Notes under the pieces: generated by a model
Databases searched by the model: none
Seen by the model: only the letters and a program-made list of their open reading frames with translations
What the model was told of the DNA's origin: nothing
Shown here: positions 1-8,360 of the stretch, one piece after another
How the letters are laid out: each line of letters opens with the position of its first letter
How positions within the stretch are numbered: position 1 is the first letter of the stretch
From: Bifidobacterium sp.
Lineage (GTDB): Bacteria > Actinomycetota > Actinomycetes > Actinomycetales > Bifidobacteriaceae
Direction: 5' to 3'
Length of the DNA stretch: 64,000 nt
NCBI RefSeq assembly: GCF_022647885.1
Contig: NZ_JALCLM010000001.1
Span: forward strand, 1,592,610 to 1,656,609
Position numbers and translations under genes: made by a program

Positions 1-298
1 GCGTCTTGACGTGAGGGAATCCACCCTTATGCGTCGATGATGGCGTCATGACCTCCACCGCAGAATACAGAGGCTCCGTAGTCTGACCGGAGCAATCCGC
101 AATAACAATAACGGCAGGCAACACACGCTGCTTAAGAACTGCTTCAACAGTTTTACGGAAATACCTCAAATCCGCACCAACAGTAATAACAGCAGCAACG
201 CTGTCCTCAACCTCCTGCCGGTGCATGCTGGGCTCTTGCGCCAGGATTGAAGTCAGCTCTCTCTGGACGTCCGAAGGTGCGGATGCAACAAAACTCAT
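1..298 (-). CDS. Family 2 glycosyltransferase, N-terminal fragment
   Basis: The leftward frame starts with ATG at 298 and runs off the left edge, so only about 99 N-terminal residues are visible. After a short lead it contains the hydrophobic strands typical of the start of a GT-A (GT2) fold: a segment reading ITVGADLRYFRKTVEAVL followed by a strand VIVIADCSG, which matches the usual pattern of a substrate-helix and nucleotide-sugar binding strand. The catalytic DxD motif would lie outside the window. Its position beside WhiB2 and LCP genes suggests a role in cell-wall glycopolymer synthesis. The fold assignment rests on this short segment only. Confidence 0.6.
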   Translation of the reverse strand, partial: MSFVASAPSDVQRELTSILAQEPSMHRQEVEDSVAAVITVGADLRYFRKTVEAVLKQRVLPAVIVIADCSGQTTEPLYSAVEVMTPSSTHKGGFPHVKT

Positions 299-354
299 GG
301 TTCCAGTGTACGCATGACCGATGTCTGCTTGTCTGATTAGGGAGCAGTGAGCAC

Positions 355-669
355 CTATATCTGCTCTCTGGACTGCTCTTTCTTGTATCGACGACGTTCC
401 CGTTCGCTCATACCGCCCCAAATACCAAAACGCTCATCATGCTCGACTGCCCATTGCAAACACTGCTCCCGAACCTCACATCGGGCACAAACTTTTTTGG
501 CTTCGCGGGTTGAACCGCCCTTTTCAGGGAAGAAAGCCTCAGGGTCTGTTTGCGCGCATAACGCCTCGTGCTGCCATGACAAATCAGCATCTGGTGTGAA
601 CAATCCCCATAGTGTACCTGCGGATTCGTCGGCGGGATCGTCTGCCTCGTCATCAATGACTCGCCACAT
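355..669 (-). CDS. whiB2: WhiB2-like iron-sulfur transcriptional regulator
   Basis: This 104-residue protein has the four cluster-binding cysteines of the Wbl family at C38, C61, C64 and C70, the GIWGG turn at about 82-86, and a basic C-terminal tail (RERRRYKKE). The stretch from the first cysteine to the GGSTREAKKVC segment is characteristic of the WhiB2/WhmD subgroup, which controls septation and division in actinobacteria. I start it at ATG 669 because GAGAGGGG lies about 6 nt upstream; an in-frame extension to 726 lacks a ribosome site. It would bind a 4Fe-4S cluster and act with the sigma factor on promoters. The adjacent glycosyltransferase and LCP genes fit a cell-envelope regulon. Confidence 0.9.
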   Translation of the reverse strand: MWRVIDDEADDPADESAGTLWGLFTPDADLSWQHEALCAQTDPEAFFPEKGGSTREAKKVCARCEVREQCLQWAVEHDERFGIWGGMSERERRRYKKEQSREQI

Positions 670-948
670 GTGGAACCCCTCTCGACTACAGAAGGCAAAT
701 GCTATCTGTACTAGTAAATTACACATGTGTGATTAAGGAAAGTCAAATTCTCAGCTGTGTCAATACTCACATTTACACATTTTCGTGATATAAGGCAAAT
801 GTGCCTATTGTGAGCAACTTATCGGTCTATCAGCGTCTATTCAGACTACCGAATGGTGCGTAACATACAATCTAATGGTTTATTGAGTCTGAAAAGCATC
901 GTTTGCATAGATGAATGCCACGTCTGTGTTATATCAGGAGGCGCGAGA
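670..948. promoter_or_regulatory. Divergent intergenic region between whiB2 and the first LCP gene
   Basis: This AT-rich region separates the leftward WhiB gene from the rightward LCP gene and must carry promoters for both. A perfect 10-bp palindrome ACACATGTGT lies at 721-730. I see no convincing -35/-10 pair that I would assign with confidence. Confidence 0.35.
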
Positions 949-2364
949 GTGACGTCACGGACCACCCGCAAAGTGAAACTGCCCAATGTCAATGGAGGCA
1001 ACGCTTCTAAGCCTAAGCACAGCCATGGCTATATCTCCAGGCATCACACACTCACTGTTGTTGTGGCAGCAATACTAGCCTTGTTTACATTCACGGCAAC
1101 CTTTGCGGCAGCGACCTACCTGGACATAGACAGCACGATTCAGCACCGTTCTGTACCAGTACTATCTAAATCCGGCGAATCATCATCTGCGACAATGGTT
1201 GATGAATATGCGGGCAAAACTCTCAACATTCTTATTTTGGGGCAAGATACGCGATCTGGTAGCGAAAACGCTGCTATCGGTGGAGGTGACACTTCAGACG
1301 CCAGCAATCACCAGTCGGATACCGCAATGGTGATGCAAATCTCTGCTGACCGCTCATATATCAATCTGGTCTCAATCCCCCGCGATTCGCTGGTTAATGC
1401 GCCTAGTTGCCAGACCACAAAAGGCACTGTAGCTGCCAGACACAACGTGATGTTTAACTCTATATTTGCCACGGGGTATGCAACTGGCGGAGATATTGCT
1501 TCGGCAGCGAGCTGCACTCTAACAGCCGTTAACGCGCTAACAGGTTTGGATATCGCCAATTTCATCGTGGTGGATTTCAGTGGACTCAAAAGCATGATTG
1601 ATGCAATAGGCGGCGTAGATGTGTGTATTGCCCAAGATACCTCTGATAGTTATACCAATCTCAAACTGTCCAAGGGATATCAACATCTGTCCGGTACACA
1701 AGCCACACAGTATGCAAGAATGCGTCATGGTACCGGCACAGACGGTTCAGACATTATGAGAACCACTAGGCAACAGTATCTGGTGAAGGCTTTGCTCAAT
1801 GAGGCTTTATCCAAGAATCTCCTAACGAATTCTTCACAGCTCTATCAGCTGTCCAAAGCAGCTATCTCGTCATTGCAGCTGAGCGAAGGTCTTGCTAGTA
1901 CTACTGGACTTGCCGGACTAGCCATGAGTCTCTCGAGTATCAATACCGCACACATATATGCGCAAACCTTACCTGTTGAAGCGGCTCCATTCGACAGCAA
2001 TCGTGTAGTGTGGTCGAGTTCAGCAAGCGAGGTCTGGGCAAAGTTCCAGAAGGCAGTGCCACTGACCGGCGCCACCGAGAGCACATCTACAGCAAGCGCA
2101 TCTTCCTCAAGTTCTGCTTCCTCAAGCAGTTCCTCTTCGAGTTCATCATCCTCATCAGCGAGTGCACCTTCAAGTGCCTCCTCGAGTGTGAACGCGACGA
2201 CCGGTCTGATAACCAATGCTTCTGGGGAACTGATCGATCCCGCCACTGGAGGAATCGTTGACCCAGAAACAGGAACCATTCGTGATGCGAATACAGGTCA
2301 ATATATCGGCATCGCTGACAGGTACTTACAAACTACTGTATGTGGCGTTACTGCACAGGAATAG
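949..2364 (+). CDS. LCP (LytR-CpsA-Psr) cell-wall glycopolymer ligase with Ser-rich tail
   Basis: LCP enzymes transfer lipid-linked glycopolymers onto peptidoglycan outside the membrane. The 471-residue protein has a cytoplasmic basic N-terminus, one membrane helix at about 34-57, and an LCP domain with NILILGQDTRSG, QSDTAMVMQI, LVSIPRDSLV and the arginine-rich RMRHGT...MRTTRQQ segment. Start: GTG at 949 is preceded by a full AGGAGG at 936-941 with 7-nt spacing, whereas the longer frame beginning at 853 has no ribosome site. After the domain comes an almost uninterrupted serine tract (about 378-413), then three repeats of an eight-residue DPxTG-like unit. A second LCP gene follows 69 bp downstream, probably in one operon. 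Confidence 0.9.
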   Translation: MTSRTTRKVKLPNVNGGNASKPKHSHGYISRHHTLTVVVAAILALFTFTATFAAATYLDIDSTIQHRSVPVLSKSGESSSATMVDEYAGKTLNILILGQDTRSGSENAAIGGGDTSDASNHQSDTAMVMQISADRSYINLVSIPRDSLVNAPSCQTTKGTVAARHNVMFNSIFATGYATGGDIASAASCTLTAVNALTGLDIANFIVVDFSGLKSMIDAIGGVDVCIAQDTSDSYTNLKLSKGYQHLSGTQATQYARMRHGTGTDGSDIMRTTRQQYLVKALLNEALSKNLLTNSSQLYQLSKAAISSLQLSEGLASTTGLAGLAMSLSSINTAHIYAQTLPVEAAPFDSNRVVWSSSASEVWAKFQKAVPLTGATESTSTASASSSSSASSSSSSSSSSSSSASAPSSASSSVNATTGLITNASGELIDPATGGIVDPETGTIRDANTGQYIGIADRYLQTTVCGVTAQE

Positions 2365-2433
2365 CACCCCCAACACCACTGACACATCGCTCTGTGTTAT
2401 TTCTGTCTGCAGAGTCATTAAGACGGAGGTTAC

Positions 2434-3795
2434 ATGGTGCAGGAATCAAGTGATAGCGAAACTTGGGACAACCCCCCTAGTTTCATGCCCTCACACGGCA
2501 CAGGACACCCTGCAATGCACAGGCCAAAGGCTGATGATACGTCCTCCGTGCCCCCCAGTTTCTCTCCTCGTAGCAGCTCTCAGGCAGCATCTCGTCAGAG
2601 TGCATCTCCATCATCTCCTCGAGCACAACGGACAGCAGCTTCGTCGCGAAACACTGGAAATACAAGAAATGCTGGGAACTCTCAAAACAATGCGCATTCA
2701 CGAGGCGCCAATGATGGAAGCAGGCAGCCCGCATCTTCTTCCTCTCCTAGAAAAGCTACAGCTAGGAGCAACGCCAGCCCATCCACGCGTAAACCATTAG
2801 CCCACCAACCTTCGCAGTCACCATCCACAAAAGGTAAACGCAAGAAGAAACGTAGTGCTGGGAGAATTGTTCTCAGAATACTCATCGTATTGATTGTTCT
2901 GTTCACACTGTTGGGCGTCGGACTGTGGAGCTGGGTTAATGGTCAACTCAACAAAAAAGATATGCTCAGCGATGCCGCCAACACCTCAGCATCAACTTGG
3001 CTAATTCTTGGTTCTGACGAACGCGATGGCACCGCTGGAACGGGTACGCAGGCTGATGCGCCTGGTTCACGAACAGATACAATCTTGGTATTAACCAAGC
3101 CTAAGAGCGGCCCGAGTTCACTGATCTCTATCCCTCGCGATTCTTTTGTTAATACGCATAACACCAATATGAAAATCAATGCTGTCGCAGAACTCTACGG
3201 ATATAAAGCCCTAGTAGAGCAAGTCGAAACCATAACCGGACAAAAAATCGACCATGTAGCAATGATTAAGTTCGGAGGACTTGAAAAGGTCGTTGACGCA
3301 CTCGGTGGAATTGAACTCTGCTATGACAGCACTGTGCAAGATGCATACTCGGGATTGAACTGGACTGCTGGTTGTCACACTGCAGATGGAGCTACCGCAC
3401 TGGCCTTCTCAAGAATGCGTTACTCAGACCCTCAGGGTGATTTTGGCCGCGCTAAGCGCCAACGTCAGGTGATTGCGGCAATCGTTTCGAAAGCAAGCAA
3501 AGCGTCAACACTCACCAATTTCTCGAGCACCAAACAACTTGCCACTTCGGCGTTGTCTGCAATCGTAGTTGATAACGACACCAACCCTTGGACCCTTCTG
3601 CAAATGGCCCTTGCATTCAAATCGGCTTCAGGAGAATCAGGAGTGACTGGAAGCGCGTACTGGACCAACCCTGATTACTATCCGGGCGGAGGTGTCGGTT
3701 CCACTGTCAAACTTGATGCTGATCGCAATCTAGCCCTATTCACTCAGTTGGCCACCGGTGTGCATGCTGCAGGCACTGTTGGCGGTCAGGATTGA
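2434..3795 (+). CDS. Second LCP-family cell-wall glycopolymer ligase
   Basis: The 453-residue protein begins with about 140 residues of low-complexity Ser/Gln/Arg-rich sequence, ending in a basic cluster (KGKRKKKRSAGR), then one membrane helix (about 147-167) and an extracytoplasmic LCP domain. Domain motifs are WLILGSDERDG, SRTDTILVLT, SLISIPRDSFV and SRMRYSDPQGDFGRAKRQRQ. These include the aspartates and arginines that bind the polyprenyl pyrophosphate substrate in the family. GGAGG lies 4 nt before ATG 2434 (7 nt before the next in-frame GTG). It differs from the upstream LCP in its long cytoplasmic part and its lack of a Ser-rich tail, so the pair probably has divided roles. Confidence 0.9.
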   Translation: MVQESSDSETWDNPPSFMPSHGTGHPAMHRPKADDTSSVPPSFSPRSSSQAASRQSASPSSPRAQRTAASSRNTGNTRNAGNSQNNAHSRGANDGSRQPASSSSPRKATARSNASPSTRKPLAHQPSQSPSTKGKRKKKRSAGRIVLRILIVLIVLFTLLGVGLWSWVNGQLNKKDMLSDAANTSASTWLILGSDERDGTAGTGTQADAPGSRTDTILVLTKPKSGPSSLISIPRDSFVNTHNTNMKINAVAELYGYKALVEQVETITGQKIDHVAMIKFGGLEKVVDALGGIELCYDSTVQDAYSGLNWTAGCHTADGATALAFSRMRYSDPQGDFGRAKRQRQVIAAIVSKASKASTLTNFSSTKQLATSALSAIVVDNDTNPWTLLQMALAFKSASGESGVTGSAYWTNPDYYPGGGVGSTVKLDADRNLALFTQLATGVHAAGTVGGQD

Positions 3796-3934
3796 TCGAC
3801 GACGGTGCAGCACTGCCCAGTATGGTTTAGGCACTGTTATTTGAAGTATTCACAAAGGTAATATCCAGCGCACATCAGTCCACAAGAGATGTTACAGCTT
3901 CTACTCTTGTGCAGTTTCGGCAACGGTATCTGAT

Positions 3935-6052
3935 ATGAAATCCGCTCAACATAGCAGCCACCCTGTGAGAACCACCTTGAGGAACAAGCTCATCTCTGAC
4001 AATGACGAGCAGTATCCACAACCCTCAAAACGGGCCTTGCTCAGCGGCTCAAACCAAGTTCGCACGCGTTTGCCACACGAAGGTCCACGAGCAGAACGGA
4101 AAGCTCTGAGGCACCTGTACACACTAATGCCATTGCTCAGTCAATTGATCATTATCGCGTACACCGCGCAGCAAGGTCACTGGATTATGGCTGTTACAGT
4201 GCTGCCTGCGCTGGTCGGTTATCTAGCTGTATTATTTCCTCCTCAACGCCACTCCACACCTTCACTGACGAGCGATGCACTTCCTACTGGCACAGAGCAG
4301 CAATACCTATCAAACAATGCTGAAGCACTGTCTTCTGCCGATCCCTCGCATCACAGTGCTGAGTTGCGCAATGGCAATCTTCATCAAGAACTGGGCCTCT
4401 CGCAAAACAGTGGTCATACGCAAGAGTGGCGCGAAATTGTCGGCATATGGGTACGCGGATTCGCTTCGCCCCGAACTGCACAACAATCTGGCAAAGTAAG
4501 CATTAAGCCCTGCACAATTCCTTTAGGTACAACATCAACTGGCCTTTTACTGCTTAGCCTTCCGCACGATGGACCACATGCGCTAGTTGCAGGCACCACT
4601 GGATCCGGAAAATCTGTGTTATTACGCAGTTGGTGTCTCGCCTTGGCTATCTGTCACCCTCCGAGTGCGCTGAATTTGGTGTTGCTCGATTTCAAAGGCG
4701 GCGCTACATTCGATCTGTTATCTGATCTGCCACACACCGTGGGGTGTGTATCCGATCTGAGTATGCAGCATGCAGTAAGGGCACTCAAAGGGATCGAATT
4801 GGAGTTGAAACGTAGAGAAATCCTTCTCCAACGTGCAGGAGTTTCAGCCTATGCTGACCTGGATGCACCTCCCCCAAGAATGGTTATCGTGGTTGACGAA
4901 TTTCATGCCCTTCGCCAGCAGCTGCCCGATGCAGAAGAGCGACTTGGTCGTATTGCTTCGCTGGGGAGATCTCTGGGAATGCACATCATTTTGAGCACAC
5001 AGAATCCTCTAGGACAGATTGGATCTCAGATTAAAGCAAATATTGCTTTACGCATTTGTCTACGAGTGCAGGACCCTATGCAATCCATTGATGTGCTAGG
5101 TGATTCCAGAGCAGCAACAATTCACGGCAATCAACCTGGATATGCTTATTGTCAAACAAGTGAAGGCATCCACGCTTTCAGAGTGTTGCACACCGATACA
5201 CCCAAAGAGCTGCTTCACTCCATTCAAACAGCATATCGTTTCACCCAAGAAAGCTATCCAGCTCCCTTATTCACACCGCCGCTACCATCCTTGTTACAGC
5301 CCGGAACATTGGCACAGCTCTGTCCTGAGGACGGAAACATCGGCGAGAAACACGGTGAGTCTGACGGACCCACTTCAATGGCTAAAAAGACTTCTGCATC
5401 AGCAAAAACTGCTGCTCTGCGCTCTACAGCACCATGCTCTGTCACGATTGGACTGCAAGATGACGGGGTTCATGTGCAAACTTGTTCTTTATCGTTCAAC
5501 GGCGGCAATATGGCAATCATTGGACCTCCTCGCAGCGGCAAAAGCACCTTGGCTTTGGTGATTGCCAAAGCATTACAGCAGTATCCAAGCGACAAGGTGC
5601 ATGTAACTTTTATTAAGCAGAACTCTGATATCACCGCCACACTCGACAATATGAAAATCCATCAATTACAGAGTCATCATCCAAAACTGACCGTGTTGTT
5701 GTGTGACGTACAAGGTACCACTGCAAAATCTCAAACGGACTTATTCAATAATGAATTATTCGATTGGGCAATGCGCTCCTCAAATATCAGCGTCATACTG
5801 ACCGCTGATTCCGTGCGACAACTGCGAAGAATTGAATACTTTCCTGTGCGCGTAGTCTTTCCTACGGGAGAATACAGCAATGATGTATTTTCAGGCATAC
5901 CCTCATCATTACTGAAAGACACGTCTAACACTGACATATCGATACCCGGGAGAGGTTTTATCATCGGTTACGGCAGAGCGCAAGCACTGCAGTGCGTCTG
6001 CTCTCATCAAGCAAGCAAAGACCTTCGAAATCCGCTGCCTGTCACCAAATGA
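3935..6052 (+). CDS. EccC/EssC-like FtsK-SpoIIIE ATPase with two membrane helices
   Basis: This 705-residue protein has the architecture of type VII secretion motor ATPases: two adjacent N-terminal hydrophobic helices (about 62-78 and 83-102), then P-loop domains. Domain 1 has Walker A GTTGSGKS at 220-227, the family segment LVLLDFKGGATF, Walker B VVVDEF with D321-E322, and LGRSLGMHIILSTQ. Domain 2 has a P-loop GPPRSGKS at 530-537 but its Walker B strand reads VLLCDVQG without the usual acidic pair, so it is probably degenerate. EccC proteins usually have three ATPase domains; this has two. No WXG100, EccB, EccD or EccE gene lies nearby. It might instead be a divergent FtsK-like translocase. 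The start at 3935 has only a weak ribosome site. Confidence 0.8.
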   Translation: MKSAQHSSHPVRTTLRNKLISDNDEQYPQPSKRALLSGSNQVRTRLPHEGPRAERKALRHLYTLMPLLSQLIIIAYTAQQGHWIMAVTVLPALVGYLAVLFPPQRHSTPSLTSDALPTGTEQQYLSNNAEALSSADPSHHSAELRNGNLHQELGLSQNSGHTQEWREIVGIWVRGFASPRTAQQSGKVSIKPCTIPLGTTSTGLLLLSLPHDGPHALVAGTTGSGKSVLLRSWCLALAICHPPSALNLVLLDFKGGATFDLLSDLPHTVGCVSDLSMQHAVRALKGIELELKRREILLQRAGVSAYADLDAPPPRMVIVVDEFHALRQQLPDAEERLGRIASLGRSLGMHIILSTQNPLGQIGSQIKANIALRICLRVQDPMQSIDVLGDSRAATIHGNQPGYAYCQTSEGIHAFRVLHTDTPKELLHSIQTAYRFTQESYPAPLFTPPLPSLLQPGTLAQLCPEDGNIGEKHGESDGPTSMAKKTSASAKTAALRSTAPCSVTIGLQDDGVHVQTCSLSFNGGNMAIIGPPRSGKSTLALVIAKALQQYPSDKVHVTFIKQNSDITATLDNMKIHQLQSHHPKLTVLLCDVQGTTAKSQTDLFNNELFDWAMRSSNISVILTADSVRQLRRIEYFPVRVVFPTGEYSNDVFSGIPSSLLKDTSNTDISIPGRGFIIGYGRAQALQCVCSHQASKDLRNPLPVTK

Positions 6053-6188
6053 AATCTCATCCTCTCCGCTAGTATCCAGTGTGAATGTACCAAGTCAAGA
6101 GTTTCTGAGGTCTTGAAAAGTTGCCATTTTCGTGCTTTCCTATGTAAGGACTCGGATTTGCCGGGTATAGAAGCGAAAGAAGGCGACA

Positions 6189-6467
6189 ATGAGTAGTGCT
6201 TTTGATTGGCGCGCCAAGGCAGCATGCCGCGATAAAGATCCAGAGCTTTTCTTCCCGGTTGGAAACACCGGAGCTGCTTATCAGCAGATTGAAGAAGCTA
6301 AAGCTGTATGCCGTACCTGCAAAGTCATAGATGCGTGCTTAAAGTGTGCACTTGATACCAATCAGGATTACGGTGTTTGGGGAGGTCTGAGCGAGGATGA
6401 GCGTCGTGCTCTCAAGCGTAGGGCTATGAGGGCTCGCCGCTCGCAAGCAATGCAGATGCAAGCCTGA
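6189..6467 (+). CDS. whiB1: WhiB1-like iron-sulfur transcriptional regulator
   Basis: The 92-residue protein carries the Wbl cysteines C13, C41, C44 and C50, the GVWGG turn at 62-66, and a strongly basic C-terminal segment (KRRAMRARRSQ) for DNA contact. It has an additional cysteine, C53, three residues after the last ligand. Its short N-terminus and short spacing place it nearer WhiB1, the nitric-oxide-responsive essential Wbl in mycobacteria, than the other WhiB in the window. It starts at ATG 6189 after an AGAAGGCGAC ribosome site and ends just before a strong intrinsic terminator, so it is probably the last gene of the rightward block. Confidence 0.9.
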   Translation: MSSAFDWRAKAACRDKDPELFFPVGNTGAAYQQIEEAKAVCRTCKVIDACLKCALDTNQDYGVWGGLSEDERRALKRRAMRARRSQAMQMQA

Positions 6468-6490
6468 AACATATAACTCAAGTATTGCCT

Positions 6491-6531
6491 GGGGCTGTAA
6501 ATCATTCATACGGTGATTTACAGCCCCTTTT
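6491..6531 (+). terminator. Intrinsic terminator after whiB1-like gene
   Basis: A perfect 14-bp stem (GGGGCTGTAAATCA at 6491-6504 with its complement at 6514-6527) closes a 9-nt loop and is followed by TTTT. It lies 24 bp after the stop codon of the whiB gene. Confidence 0.9.
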
Positions 6532-6587
6532 CACGTCTCAAAGCTTATATATCCCGCACCATGAGGACCAATATGACAGGCTGCTTA

Positions 6588-6692
6588 CTGTTGTGTAGTA
6601 ATTTTTAGGAAAAGCTCGATATCAATCGGCAGAAAACGGCCATTTTGCAAGGTTGATAGTCACCGTCTACTGAAAAAACACTACACAATCGA
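6588..6692. repeat. Possible copy of a dispersed terminal-inverted-repeat element
   Basis: Inverted arms with a perfect 9-bp core TTGTGTAGT (6591-6599) and ACTACACAA (6680-6688) enclose about 80 bp of AT-rich sequence. The right end CTACACAATCGACATTC (6681-6697) matches 16 of 17 bases of the right end of an element at 62344-62461. It lacks the AGGGAT part of the arms seen in the other two copies, so membership is tentative. Confidence 0.4.
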
Positions 6693-6736
6693 CATTCTGC
6701 ACGTTGTAGCGTCACAATCGACAATATCTTGGTCGA

Positions 6737-8230
6737 TTAGATTGTGGATTCTTGAGCAGCACGAAGCTTCATGTTGAGCACAACTCTGGTACCACCTTCA
6801 CGCCTAGGCTCCCAGCGGACTGATCCACCGAAATCATTAGTAACAAAGGTATTGATGATTTGCGTACCTAATCCAGATCCACTTGTGCGAGCCAAACCGC
6901 CAGCAGATTCTGAGCTGTATCCATTACCATCATCCTCAACCACAACGCTGAGGTTATTTCCTCCCCGCCCCACGGAGATGATGATCTTACCCTGCTCTCG
7001 ACCCTCAAAACCATGTTCAACAGCATTGGTAACTAACTCGGTAAGTACCAACGACAGCGGCGTCGCATCTTGCGCTGGCATCATGCCAAACTTACCCATG
7101 AATGAGATACTAATGTGCTGATCCTGAGTTGTGGCAAGATCTACGCTCATTTTCAACAAACTCGAAATTACCTTATCGAAGTCAACAACTTCATCAGCTG
7201 TCTGACTCAGCCCCTCATGCACTACAGCGATGGTCTGCACACGCCTCTGTGCCTCTTCCAATTCTTTTCGCACTTCCGGAAGTTTGGTACGTCTCGCTTG
7301 CAGTCTGAGCAACGCCGAAACCGCTTGAAGATTATTCTTCACTCGGTGGTGAATCTCGGAAATAGTGGCATCTTTTGTTTGGAGCTCCTGCTCACGCCGA
7401 TGCAGCTCAGTAACATCTCTGCACAACACCACAGCGCCGATGCGGCCCGAATCATCAATGAGTGGTAGAGAACGTATTGACACCGCAGAACGGCTCGCAT
7501 CCAGTTCTGAATCTATGGCTGCTTTTCCACTGAGCACTAATGGAAGAGATTCGGGAACCGGATCGTTCTCGCGAATCAATGAAGTACCGATTTCACTGAG
7601 ATATCTGCCCTGCATTGTATCTATGGATCCGAGTCTTCTGAAACAGCTGATAGCATTCGGCGATGCATAACGGACAATACCCTCAGCGCTCAGAATGATG
7701 AAGCCGTCCGATACTCTGGCGTTATGCCGTTGATTTAACACTGAATCAATATATGGAAATTGGCCACGGGGAATCATCTCGAACAGTTCTTTGCCAGCAT
7801 CGATACTTTCTGACTCATAACGACCATTCGATTCGCGTGTGGCCATATTTGTTTCTCTGACCACAAGCCCGAGCGTTTTACCTCGATGGTGGATTGGTGC
7901 ATACACATCACAAACCACAGCCCGACCTCGAGTTCGCAGCGTGTTTGACCGGTAAATAAACTCCGATTCCATAGCCGCATCGAATTCCTGAGTAAGAGAC
8001 GGAGAAATTCTTGTACCCACAACGTCTTCAGAGCGCAATGACATCACCGTAGAAGGCCTACATTGCTCAGCCACTACATAATGCCCATCCCCTGTTTGTA
8101 AGACCAGCAAGAGGTCTGCAAAACTCAAATCCGCGATGACCTGCCAATCAGCTACGAGGTGATGAAGCCACTCTCGATCTTCATTATTAAAATCGGGACG
8201 GGTGGCAAGGATGTGCGTAAAATCGGCCAT
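6737..8230 (-). CDS. pdtaS: PdtaS-like cytosolic sensor histidine kinase
   Basis: This 497-residue protein lacks membrane helices and has the order of PdtaS kinases: N-terminal GAF-like domain (about 20-150), PAS-like domain (about 170-280), HisKA_2 dimerisation helix with EIHHRVKNNLQAVSALL (phospho-acceptor His at about 294), and a C-terminal HATPase with DDGNGYSS and GLGTQII. PdtaS signals through an ANTAR-domain RNA-binding regulator, PdtaR, which is not in this window. I start at ATG 8230 because MADF aligns with the family N-terminus and GGAGAG lies just upstream; the frame stays open to a GTG at 8296. It is transcribed divergently from the hemolysin III gene across a large palindrome. 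Confidence 0.85.
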   Translation of the reverse strand: MADFTHILATRPDFNNEDREWLHHLVADWQVIADLSFADLLLVLQTGDGHYVVAEQCRPSTVMSLRSEDVVGTRISPSLTQEFDAAMESEFIYRSNTLRTRGRAVVCDVYAPIHHRGKTLGLVVRETNMATRESNGRYESESIDAGKELFEMIPRGQFPYIDSVLNQRHNARVSDGFIILSAEGIVRYASPNAISCFRRLGSIDTMQGRYLSEIGTSLIRENDPVPESLPLVLSGKAAIDSELDASRSAVSIRSLPLIDDSGRIGAVVLCRDVTELHRREQELQTKDATISEIHHRVKNNLQAVSALLRLQARRTKLPEVRKELEEAQRRVQTIAVVHEGLSQTADEVVDFDKVISSLLKMSVDLATTQDQHISISFMGKFGMMPAQDATPLSLVLTELVTNAVEHGFEGREQGKIIISVGRGGNNLSVVVEDDGNGYSSESAGGLARTSGSGLGTQIINTFVTNDFGGSVRWEPRREGGTRVVLNMKLRAAQESTI

Positions 8231-8305
8231 GCTCTCCATCATAAGGCCGCGGGATAGGCTCTGTGAATTATCGACACTCACAAGACAAGACTTCACACAT
8301 CATGT

Positions 8306-8340
8306 AAGCTACGGTATCGTAGGTTACGTTACCGTAGCTT
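8306..8340. promoter_or_regulatory. 35-bp near-perfect palindrome, candidate operator
   Basis: Positions 8306-8340 read nearly the same on both strands: 30 of 35 positions fit the symmetry. The outer arms are AAGCTACGGTA and TACCGTAGCTT, each followed inward by CGTA/TACG half-sites. It sits between the divergent pdtaS-like and hemolysin III genes, 20 bp before the latter's start codon. This geometry suggests a dimer-of-dimers regulator of the TetR kind; the regulator is unknown. Confidence 0.65.
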
Positions 8341-8360
8341 TGATTTGAAAGGCAGCGAAT

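Noticed and set aside
2066..2190. Serine-rich coding tract as a possible DNA simple-sequence repeat
   Set aside because: Codons vary among all six serine codons, so this is not a pure DNA repeat prone to slippage; it is described as a protein feature.
2258..2800. Rightward open frame of 180 codons overlapping both LCP genes
   Set aside because: It overlaps the ends of two well-supported LCP genes in another frame, has no ribosome site, and its sequence looks like a shadow frame rich in His, Gln and Leu.
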